From: Terriglobia bacterium | Lineage (GTDB): Bacteria; Acidobacteriota; Terriglobia; UBA7540 | Reading direction: 5' to 3' | Assembly (NCBI GenBank): GCA_035712365.1 | Contig: DASTAW010000008.1 | Location: 186,001 to 250,000 of the forward strand | Length of the DNA: 64,000 bases | Part shown: one piece after another, positions 36,054-43,284 of the stretch | Layout of the letters: every line of letters begins with the position of its first letter | Numbering within the stretch: the stretch's first letter is position 1 | The notes under the pieces: generated by a model | What the model saw: the letters and a program-made list of their open reading frames with translations, nothing else | Database searches by the model: none | What the model was told of the DNA's origin: nothing | Program-made: the position numbers and the translations under genes

Positions 36054-36565
36054 ATACCACTCCCTTCCAGGAACCGGAGGCCAAGCCCTGTGAACAAAAC
36101 CGACGTCGGTTCTTGTCGCGGCTGACTGTGCTGATGGGCTCGATCGCAGGCATTGTCGTAGCCGTCCCGAGCGTGGCATTCCTGCTCGGCCTTCGCAAAG
36201 TCCCGAGCGTCTGGCGTACCGTAGGGAAACTCGAGGATTTCCAGATCGGAAGCACGGTGAACGTGGCGTTCCTGGACCCTTCGCCGCTGCCGTGGGCCGG
36301 CGTCACGGCACAGACTGCGGCCTGGCTGCGGCGCGTGAGCGACGGCCAGTTCATCGCCTTCTCGGTGGACTGCACGCATTTGGGCTGCCCGATCCGCTGG
36401 TTGCAGAGTGCCGGCCTTTTTATGTGTCCGTGTCACGGCGGCGTCTTCTATGCCAACGGCACGGTGGCTTCGGGACCGCCTCCCAAGCCTCTGACGCAGT
36501 ATCCGGTGCGGGTCCAGAACGGCGAGGTACAGATCCTGACGAGCCCGCTGCCCATCACCACCTAG
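36050..36565 (+). CDS. Rieske iron-sulfur protein
   Basis: 171 aa. The start has GAGGAGG upstream. A twin-arginine-like NRRRFLSRL precedes the single membrane helix (IAGIVVAVPSVAFLLGL), so Tat insertion is likely. The [2Fe-2S] ligands are Cys108 and His110 (CTHLGC) and Cys128 and His129 (CPCHGG); Cys113 and Cys126 would form the stabilising disulfide. It works with the cytochrome b encoded next. In some nar operons a Rieske/cytochrome b pair connects quinol to nitrate reductase. Confidence 0.94.
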   Translation: MNTTPFQEPEAKPCEQNRRRFLSRLTVLMGSIAGIVVAVPSVAFLLGLRKVPSVWRTVGKLEDFQIGSTVNVAFLDPSPLPWAGVTAQTAAWLRRVSDGQFIAFSVDCTHLGCPIRWLQSAGLFMCPCHGGVFYANGTVASGPPPKPLTQYPVRVQNGEVQILTSPLPITT

Positions 36566-36586
36566 CGTTTTAAGTGAGGACCTTTC

Positions 36587-38023
36587 ATGCGGATCGTTCA
36601 ACGCATTTGGAACTGGTTTGACGAAACCACCGGTGTTTCGAGCTGGCTGGTCCCACTGGCCAAACATCCCGTGCCCCATGCTCGAAAGTCGGCGTGGTTC
36701 TACGTGCTGGGAAGCGCGACGCTCCTTGTCTTTATCGTGCAGATCGTCACCGGCATCTCCTTGTCCAGCGCGTATGTGCCCTCCGCAGGGCAGGCCTACC
36801 ATACCCTGGTCTTCATCGACAGCACGCGATTCGGCCGCATCGTCCGCGGCATTCATTATTTCGGCGCCTCGGCGATGATCATTCTTATCGGAATTCACGC
36901 CATCCGCGTTTACCTGTTTGGGGCTTACAAATACCCTCGCCAGATGGGATGGCTCACAGGCGTAGCGCTGCTTTTCCTTACGCTTGGGATGGCCTTCACC
37001 GGGCAGCTTTTGCGCTGGGACCAGACGGGTTTCTGGACGGTCGTCATCGCCGCGGAACAAGCGGGGCGTACGCCTTTCATCGGCAACTGGCTTGGGCATT
37101 TCATCCTTGCCGGCGATACGGCGGGCGGGGCGACGCTCAGCCGGTTCTTTGCTCTCCATGTTTTTTTCATTCCGGCACTGATCTTCTGCTTTCTCGGCTT
37201 CCACCTGTACCTCGTGATTCGAAACGGCATTTCAGAACCGCCTAAGGCGGGAAACCCGGTTGAACCGAAAACCTATCGCAAGTGGTACGCTGAACTGCTC
37301 CACCGTGAAGGTGTGCCCTTCTGGCCGGACGCGGCCTGGCGCGACGCCGTCTTCGGAACGCTTGTCATTATCACGATTGTTATTTTGGCTGCTATCATTG
37401 GGCCCGCGGTCCTCGGAAAGCCTCCGGACCCCAGCATCATTGAAGCTTCTCCTCGCCCGGACTGGTATTTCCTCTGGTATTACGCCGTTCTCACCCTGAT
37501 CCCGCGCTGGTCGGAAAACTATGTGATCATTCTCGGCCCGCTGCTGTTTATCGCAGTGCTCATTCTGCTGCCGCTGATTTCTGCTAAAGGCGAGCGCAGT
37601 CCGTTGAAGCGCCCATGGGCATTCGGATTCGTCGCTTTCATTGTGTTCATGATTGCCTATTTCGGAAGGGCAGGCCACGTGGCACCGTGGTCGCCTCGTA
37701 TGGAAGCCCCACCTTTGCCGGCTTCTGTGGTTGGCGCGACGAGCGGTCCTGTTGCAGACGGAGCAAAAGTCTTCTATGACAAGGGATGCGAGTTTTGCCA
37801 TACGATCTCAGGCTACGGAGGCATTCGCGGCCCGGACCTTACCTACGCCGGTGATCGGATGACGCCTGCGCAAATGGAAACCCGCATTTACAGCGGCGCG
37901 CAAAACATGCCTTCTTACCACGGAAATATTTCGCCACAGCAGCTCTCGGACCTGCTGGCCTTCCTGAGTTCGCGGCGTAGAAAGACATTTGGCACAACCG
38001 CCCCCGCCGCACCGACAAAGTAA
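36587..38023 (+). CDS. Cytochrome b (bc1-type) fused to a C-terminal c-type heme domain
   Basis: 478 aa. Residues 1-220 are the cytochrome b N-domain with two His pairs (GIHYFGASAMIILIGIHAIR and ALHVFFIPALIFCFLGFHLY), and the subunit IV-like part has the Qo motif PRPDWYFLWYY-like block (ASPRPDWYF). The last 100 residues carry one heme c site CEFCH in YDKGCEFCHTISGYGG and a likely Met ligand. One polypeptide thus replaces cytochrome b6, subunit IV and cytochrome c. GAGGA precedes the start. Last gene of the nar series. Confidence 0.93.
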   Translation: MRIVQRIWNWFDETTGVSSWLVPLAKHPVPHARKSAWFYVLGSATLLVFIVQIVTGISLSSAYVPSAGQAYHTLVFIDSTRFGRIVRGIHYFGASAMIILIGIHAIRVYLFGAYKYPRQMGWLTGVALLFLTLGMAFTGQLLRWDQTGFWTVVIAAEQAGRTPFIGNWLGHFILAGDTAGGATLSRFFALHVFFIPALIFCFLGFHLYLVIRNGISEPPKAGNPVEPKTYRKWYAELLHREGVPFWPDAAWRDAVFGTLVIITIVILAAIIGPAVLGKPPDPSIIEASPRPDWYFLWYYAVLTLIPRWSENYVIILGPLLFIAVLILLPLISAKGERSPLKRPWAFGFVAFIVFMIAYFGRAGHVAPWSPRMEAPPLPASVVGATSGPVADGAKVFYDKGCEFCHTISGYGGIRGPDLTYAGDRMTPAQMETRIYSGAQNMPSYHGNISPQQLSDLLAFLSSRRRKTFGTTAPAAPTK

Positions 38024-38104
38024 AGTTCGGGCTGTAAGGAGGATCGGGGTCACGAATCGCTCTTCGCCAGAGGGCCGACCAGCACAGCCATTGATGCAGG
38101 CGAT

Positions 38105-39043
38105 TCACCCTTCCTCCAACAGTGTCCCACCCAGATATCCCGCCTCGTTCAAGCCGTTCATGAGCATATGGAAATAAATGAGCCCGCCGTAAGGGTGCCA
38201 CTGCTCGAGGATCCGTTGCGTCCGCGCGGCATCGAGCCGCTTCCGCAAATGAAGCCAGCGGGCAAGGCCGTTGCGCGCTCCCTGATCATCCACAGGAAAG
38301 ATATGCCAGCGCCCCATGCCTCGCAATAGAGTGTACTCCGCCGTCCAGCGTCCAACTCCTCGAAGCTCCTCGAGCCGGCGTAGTGCCTCATCGTCGCCTT
38401 CTGCCGCAAGCGCATCAAGGTCAAGCCGGCCTTCCACAATTGCACGGCTTATTTCAACCATGGCTCGGGCCTTTTGCAGGCTGAAACCGAGTTTCTTGAT
38501 TTCTGCCACTTTGGCATTTGCCAAATCCGCCGGAAGCGGAAACCCATAATTCACCGAACCACCGTTATCCACCGAAGGGCCGAAACTTCGCGCCAGCCGG
38601 CCGAGCAGTTGGATGCCCAGCGACAGGCTGAACTGCTGGCAAGCGATTCCGTTGATTAGTCCTTCGTAGGCCGAAAAGAATCGCGGCGGCTTCAACCCCC
38701 GAAAGCTTTGCGCCAGGAATTTGAGTCTCGAGTGGTTTTCCGTCATGCGGTAAAAGCCGCTCAGGTCAACCCGAATACCGAGCGCGCTTACCACCAGTTC
38801 CCTGGTCCTTTGCTTCGTTCCCCGCCGGAGAGAGTTTCCTGCAATGGTTACCCCCAGGGTCCCTGCGGCCTCACCCGCCTGGCTGACCGCAATCTCAAAT
38901 GTCCTGCCGTCAACCGTCAACACACGCCGGTAAACCGCGCCGTCCCAGCGATCAATAAGATTGCCTGGCCGTCGCTGGAGCGCCCACGCGGTCAGGTCAA
39001 GGCGAAAAGGATGAACGGGTTGGAGTAGAAATTTGGCCGCCAT
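38105..39043 (-). CDS. AlkA-like DNA-3-methyladenine glycosylase
   Basis: 312 aa. HhH-GPD superfamily: hairpin ELRGVGRWTAEYTLLRGMG and the catalytic Asp in FPVDDQGARNG. The N-terminal 110 residues resemble the AlkA_N beta domain (YRRVLTVDGRTFEIAVSQ). It excises alkylated bases. Its first 47 bp overlap the end of the methionine synthase-like gene, so it is translated as the last gene of a four-gene unit with RIC and the split MetE. Confidence 0.87.
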   Translation of the reverse strand: MAAKFLLQPVHPFRLDLTAWALQRRPGNLIDRWDGAVYRRVLTVDGRTFEIAVSQAGEAAGTLGVTIAGNSLRRGTKQRTRELVVSALGIRVDLSGFYRMTENHSRLKFLAQSFRGLKPPRFFSAYEGLINGIACQQFSLSLGIQLLGRLARSFGPSVDNGGSVNYGFPLPADLANAKVAEIKKLGFSLQKARAMVEISRAIVEGRLDLDALAAEGDDEALRRLEELRGVGRWTAEYTLLRGMGRWHIFPVDDQGARNGLARWLHLRKRLDAARTQRILEQWHPYGGLIYFHMLMNGLNEAGYLGGTLLEEG

Positions 39044-40034
39044 ATCCTCGTAGCGCTTTCGCTGCCTGGACGACTGACTTCAGCTTGGCAATAGCTTCTT
39101 CGACGGTTCGAGTCTTCAGGCCGCAATCCGGGTCCACCCAGACATTCTGGAGAGGCAAAACCTCAAGACCGTGCCTCAGTCGTTCCTCAGCAACCGCGGG
39201 GCCCTCGACCAGATGCGAGTGAACATCCACGACGCCGTAGCTGATATCTTTGGTGAAGGGCGTCTTTCTGAAAAGCGGGAGCAGGCCGGCCCGGCTGTTT
39301 GACATTTCGAGATCGAAATTGTCAACGCCCAGGTCGAGCATCTTGGGATAAATGCTTTCAAAGTCCCCGTAGCAAATATGGGTGATGAAGTACGCGGGTA
39401 AATCGGAGGTCACAATTTTCATCGCTTCGATTGCCAGAGCCAGTTCTTCTGGCCGAGCAGAAATTGCGGGCTCGTCGATTTGGACAATCTTGCATCCTGC
39501 ACCGATCAGGCCTTCGGCCTCCTGGCGCACCGCCGCAGCGAGCGCCAGGCAAGCCTCACGTCGACTGGGGTAGAACTCATTGAACGACCAATCCATGAGC
39601 GTGTAGGGTCCGGTCAGCACGCCCTTGACAGGCCTCGCTGTCAGGCCCTGTGCATAGCTCCACCACTCCACGGTTATCGGGTCTCCTGGTATCACCTCGC
39701 CGACAATGATTGGCTTGTGATAATAGCGGTTGCCGTAAGAGCGCACCAGACCGCCGCCTTCAAACCCCGAAAGGTGTTCCGCAAAATAGGCGACCATGTC
39801 ACTGCGATACATCTCACCGTCCACAAGGACATCCAAACCCAGTTCTTCCTGCTTTCGGATCCACCATTTGACTGCCGCCCTTTCGGCCTCCCTTAACTCT
39901 TCGTGGGAGATATTTCCTCGCGCGAAATCCGCGCGGGCTTTGAGAAGAGCTTCCGGCTTGGGAAGGCTTCCGACCGCCGTGGTGGGCAGCAGGGGCAGAT
40001 CGACCCTCAGTTCACTTAGTTTGGAGCGGCTCAT
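38997..40034 (-). CDS. Cobalamin-independent methionine synthase, catalytic (C-terminal) half
   Basis: 345 aa, equal to the C-terminal barrel of MetE. All zinc ligands are present: His219 and Cys221 (THICYGDF), Glu243 (DLEMSNSR) and Cys304 (DPDCGLKTR). TAVGSLPKPEALLKAR at the start and VQIDEPAISARP are family blocks. It would transfer a methyl group to homocysteine. Its ATG overlaps the TGA of the gene before it (ATGA), which encodes an N-half-like protein, so the two may assemble into a split MetE. Alternatives are a stand-alone core-MetE using another methyl donor, or an epoxyalkane/thiol transferase of the same superfamily. Confidence 0.86.
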   Translation of the reverse strand: MSRSKLSELRVDLPLLPTTAVGSLPKPEALLKARADFARGNISHEELREAERAAVKWWIRKQEELGLDVLVDGEMYRSDMVAYFAEHLSGFEGGGLVRSYGNRYYHKPIIVGEVIPGDPITVEWWSYAQGLTARPVKGVLTGPYTLMDWSFNEFYPSRREACLALAAAVRQEAEGLIGAGCKIVQIDEPAISARPEELALAIEAMKIVTSDLPAYFITHICYGDFESIYPKMLDLGVDNFDLEMSNSRAGLLPLFRKTPFTKDISYGVVDVHSHLVEGPAVAEERLRHGLEVLPLQNVWVDPDCGLKTRTVEEAIAKLKSVVQAAKALRGYGGQISTPTRSSFSP

Positions 40035-41089
40035 GGCGCCTCGCCAAGGATGGACTTCTTGAGCGAAGTCAAATGCCGGAGCTTCAACCGCGCCCGGTCA
40101 CGCGGGAGATATTCAAGACTGCAAGACGTGGTCAAATAACTTCGCTCCGCCTCGACGCGCGCAAGCATACGCTCGATGCTGCGCGCCGTCGAGGCATGGT
40201 CTTCGAGCCTTGTATTCCGCCCGTCAAGCACGCCAAATCCGATTGCTTTCGTACTGCCTTCCTTCTCAATCACGTGCGGAAGTTCGGGGCTGTACGTAAA
40301 ATCCAGAACGAGCGTTTGAACGGGAAAGGCTTGAAGTTCGACATAGACAGACGCCGCATCCGCAAAATACACGGCCAGCGCGAGTTCCGCCTGTCCTTTT
40401 CGAGATGCAATCAGACCGAGGGCTTCACGAGCCAACGCCATGTCGCGCGGATGCCTCGGCAGGGCCGGCTCATCCACTTGGATCAGCTTCGCTCCCGAAG
40501 AAGCGAGTCTGGCAACTTCCGCCGCCAGCGCCTGGGCATAACCCATAATGAGACCGTCTTTGTTCGCCGATCCGTTGTCACAGATTGACAGGCTTGCGAG
40601 CGTGTATGGTCCTGTCACGACCGGCTTGACGGGTTGTATCGACCTGTGCGCCGCCCACTGGAACTCCTCTACAATAAGCGGCTGGGTCTGTTCGATTCTT
40701 CCGCGAACAAGCGGCTGACGAAAGTAGAAATTCGTATCAAAAAACCTCAGCAAACCGTTGGTATGTACACCCTGGAGTTTTCCGGCAAGGTGGGAAACCG
40801 GGTCGTTCCATCGGATTTGTCCATCCGTAAGGATATCGATGCCCGCCTTCTGCTGGTCCTCTAGGGCGAGCAATACGAGCTGATTTTCGGCGGCGCGAAC
40901 ATCGGCGTCAGTCCTTTCGCCGCGATCATGCTGCGCGATTGTGCGGCGCAGCGCTTGCTCGTCGGCGCTGTCGCCTATGCGTGGGTAGCCGCTGTGAGTA
41001 AGCGTAAGAAGTTCCATACTGTGGCTCGGCATCTGGACCGCAGGTAGGGCTCGCACGGCCGTTTCATGCTCTTGCGGCCGGTCCGCCAT
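40031..41089 (-). CDS. MetE N-terminal-half-like protein
   Basis: 352 aa. THSGYPRIGDSADEQALRR, then QQKAGIDILTDGQIRWND and the end TTSCSLEYLPRDRARLKL resemble the N-terminal barrel of MetE (which has PRIG and PSCSLL). The zinc motif HxC is replaced by VYFADAAS, so this half should not bind catalytic zinc, as is true of the MetE N-domain. Together with the next gene it adds up to 697 aa, near the ~750 of a fused MetE. Start uncertain: Met25 (41017) is an alternative. Confidence 0.75.
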   Translation of the reverse strand: MADRPQEHETAVRALPAVQMPSHSMELLTLTHSGYPRIGDSADEQALRRTIAQHDRGERTDADVRAAENQLVLLALEDQQKAGIDILTDGQIRWNDPVSHLAGKLQGVHTNGLLRFFDTNFYFRQPLVRGRIEQTQPLIVEEFQWAAHRSIQPVKPVVTGPYTLASLSICDNGSANKDGLIMGYAQALAAEVARLASSGAKLIQVDEPALPRHPRDMALAREALGLIASRKGQAELALAVYFADAASVYVELQAFPVQTLVLDFTYSPELPHVIEKEGSTKAIGFGVLDGRNTRLEDHASTARSIERMLARVEAERSYLTTSCSLEYLPRDRARLKLRHLTSLKKSILGEAP

Positions 41090-41122
41090 GCACCTGATGG
41101 TCAGAACGATTTCCCTGGCCCG

Positions 41123-41875
41123 CTAATCACCGGCACGCTTTTCTGCCAAGGCGGCCGTGTCTTCCAAGGCCACGGCGCGTGGAAAAAGAATATTGTTCTC
41201 AAGATGGACGTGTTGGTGCATGTCGCTCTCAAAGGCCCTTAGTCCTACGTAAAGCACTCGGTAGCTGTCGCAGCCATCCGGCGGGAGCCGGTAATCCCCG
41301 CTTAGCTTGCGCATTTCGAGCAGCGCGGCGCCCGCGTTGTCATGCTCAAGCACCATCATCCGCACCGGGTTCTGAACGGTCCCGAACGGCGGCCGGGGAA
41401 AGGATTTTCCCTGGGTCAGCGCCTCCTCCAGCCGTGCAATGTAAGGAAACAAGGTCTGTTCTTCTTTCACCAAGTGCATCAGAAGTTCCCTGCTCAGTCC
41501 CGAAAACAGGCCCCGGACGAGGTGCAATTCGGGATGATTCTGTCCGTGCACTTGGCTGACTTTTGCGAGCAGAGGTTCGAGGCGCGAGACCTCCTGCCGG
41601 CAGAAAGTGTGATGCCTTTGCACAATGTGGTTCATCAAGTTTGCCAGCGGCTCCTGGCCCCAGTCGGTGGCCCCGGTGTCGGCCGGGGCTGCGCTCCTGG
41701 CGGCTTCAAGCGACTGCAAAACTTCCCGCACAGGCCGGCCGGCCGCCTGACATGCGTCTTCCAGATTCTTGTCGCCGCCACAGCAGTAGTCAATGCCCAA
41801 CCGCTCGAAAACGGGCACGGAGGCGGGTATTTCGAGCACGATTTCTTTTACCGTCCTGCTTGCATCGATTTCCAT
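41123..41875 (-). CDS. Iron-sulfur cluster repair di-iron protein (RIC/ScdA/YtfE)
   Basis: 250 aa from the ATG at 41875 (GGGAG upstream). An N-terminal ScdA_N domain (MEIDASRTVKEIVLEIP, then GIDYCCGGDKNL) precedes a hemerythrin-like four-helix bundle with HIVQRHHTFC, HLVKEEQTLFPY, LEHDNAGAALLEM and HQHVHLENNILFPRA supplying the di-iron ligands. RIC proteins repair Fe-S clusters damaged by NO or oxidants. First gene of a unit with MetE halves and alkA; a TGAC-N4-GTCA palindrome lies 95 bp upstream. Confidence 0.93.
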   Translation of the reverse strand: MEIDASRTVKEIVLEIPASVPVFERLGIDYCCGGDKNLEDACQAAGRPVREVLQSLEAARSAAPADTGATDWGQEPLANLMNHIVQRHHTFCRQEVSRLEPLLAKVSQVHGQNHPELHLVRGLFSGLSRELLMHLVKEEQTLFPYIARLEEALTQGKSFPRPPFGTVQNPVRMMVLEHDNAGAALLEMRKLSGDYRLPPDGCDSYRVLYVGLRAFESDMHQHVHLENNILFPRAVALEDTAALAEKRAGD

Positions 41876-41969
41876 GTTCGTCTGCTCCCTATTCCAGACC
41901 GCCTTCAGCCGAGTCTGGTATCTGAATTTCGTCCTGCTTAAGCATGAAGCATTCCGGGAATTATCCCCA

Positions 41970-41981
41970 TGACTAAAGTCA
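41970..41981. promoter_or_regulatory. Crp/Fnr-family (NNR/DNR-like) operator palindrome
   Basis: TGACTAAAGTCA has the same core TGAC-N4-GTCA as the pair at 27180-27212. It lies in the 161-bp gap upstream of the RIC gene. Confidence 0.6.
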
Positions 41982-42036
41982 CTTCCCGGCGCTCGCGTCG
42001 CGCCCACATATCCTATGTGGGCCACTCTGAGACGCC

Positions 42037-42510
42037 TCACTCAGGGCATTCCAGATTGATGTAGCGGACCCATTCGAGAATATCGCGCGCGAAACTCGAA
42101 CGCTGCGATTCTGCCGGGCGAGACACATCGCGTAGTTCGCCGAAGCGGTCAATGACGCAAACGGCCGGGAAACAATGCCGCTCCGATGATCGGACCCCGA
42201 AAAGTTCGTGGGCACGCCTCTCTTTGTCCGGAAGAACGGGGAACAACGGGTTGCAACTGCGCTCGAGGTCTTCAGCCTCATCGCCAGCGCCGTGGACCAG
42301 GGCGAAGACTTCCGCCTCTTCGGCTGCAAACTCCGCGTACAGCTCTGAAACCAGGCGCACCACCCATCGAACTGATGCCGAGTTACCCGCCCCGCAAAAA
42401 ATCAGAATCAGATTGCGCTTGCCCCGGTAATCGGACACCCGAACCCACGTTCCCGCTGTAGAAAGCAAGGTGAATTCCGGTACGATTTGGCCCACCAAAG
42501 GTTGCGGCAT
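42037..42510 (-). CDS. Redoxin (AhpC/TSA-like thioredoxin-fold protein)
   Basis: 157 aa from the ATG at 42510, which has GGGGAGG upstream. GQIVPEFTLLSTAGTWVRVSDYRG is the peroxiredoxin/TlpA start. The usual active-site loop after the first strand reads LILIFCGAGNSASVRW: one Cys lies at the strand end and the TxxC or CxxC motif is absent. Other cysteines are at ERSCNPLF and ERHCFPAVC. It may be a one-Cys redoxin or a non-peroxidatic member. It lies upstream of the RIC unit, same strand, and could be part of the NO/oxidant response. Confidence 0.75.
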   Translation of the reverse strand: MPQPLVGQIVPEFTLLSTAGTWVRVSDYRGKRNLILIFCGAGNSASVRWVVRLVSELYAEFAAEEAEVFALVHGAGDEAEDLERSCNPLFPVLPDKERRAHELFGVRSSERHCFPAVCVIDRFGELRDVSRPAESQRSSFARDILEWVRYINLECPE

Positions 42511-42565
42511 AATGTGGCCCTCCCCAAATGTTAGTATGATTTGAATTGGTTTTTCCAGTAGCAGT

Positions 42566-43141
42566 ATGGTCATGAAAGGCGGACACGCGGCAACCATGGA
42601 GCAAGAGCCGCTGGTTATCTACACGATTGGCCATTCGACCCGCGCGCTGCCTGCATTCCTCGAATTATTGCACGGCCACGGAATCAAGCAGCTTGTGGAC
42701 GTCCGCACCATTCCCCGTTCGCGCAAGAACCCGCAGTACAACGCCGATAGCCTCCCGCAGGCTCTCCGCGAAGCTCAAATCCGATACGCCCACCTTGCCA
42801 CGCTGGGCGGGTTGCGACGCGCGACGCGCGATTCGGTCAACACGGGATGGAGGAACGCATCCTTCCGCGGTTTCGCCGACTACATGCGCGGGTCAGAATT
42901 CGAGAAGGGACTGGAGCGACTGATAGAACTGGGTTCGGCGCGGCCAGCAGCTTTCATGTGTGCTGAGGCTGTCCCGTGGCGCTGCCATCGCTCGCTGATC
43001 GCAGACGCGCTTGTCGTGCGGGGTATCCACGTCAGGCATATCCTCAGCGCCACTCAAGTCCGGGAGCACACGCTGACGTCGTTCGCCGAAGTAAAGGAGG
43101 GGCGAATTTCATATCCCGAAAGCCCCGGCCCCTCGGCGTAG
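42566..43141 (+). CDS. DUF488 family protein
   Basis: 191 aa. IYTIGHSTRALPAFLELLHGHG, VDVRTIPRSRKNPQYN, then CAEAVPWRCHRSLIAD (the conserved C-x-E...CHR block) define DUF488. Members are cytoplasmic with no agreed activity; some occur near DNA repair or heme genes. Start is uncertain among ATGs at 42566, 42572 and 42596. It is divergent from the redoxin gene. Confidence 0.9.
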   Translation: MVMKGGHAATMEQEPLVIYTIGHSTRALPAFLELLHGHGIKQLVDVRTIPRSRKNPQYNADSLPQALREAQIRYAHLATLGGLRRATRDSVNTGWRNASFRGFADYMRGSEFEKGLERLIELGSARPAAFMCAEAVPWRCHRSLIADALVVRGIHVRHILSATQVREHTLTSFAEVKEGRISYPESPGPSA

Positions 43142-43284
43142 TGCCGTGATACGATCGATGGATATCACAGCGATTCGCTTCCACGTGGCACAACCGCTTG
43201 ATGAAAACTGGCCAGGGCTGAACTATACTGATGGCCGCCGGGACCGAGTCCGCGTGACGGCGAAATCATTGTGGAGTTCTAACC

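Noticed and set aside
35987-37204. 405-codon open frame antisense to the Rieske and cytochrome b genes
   Set aside because: Low-complexity charged translation, no domain; shadow of two well-supported genes.
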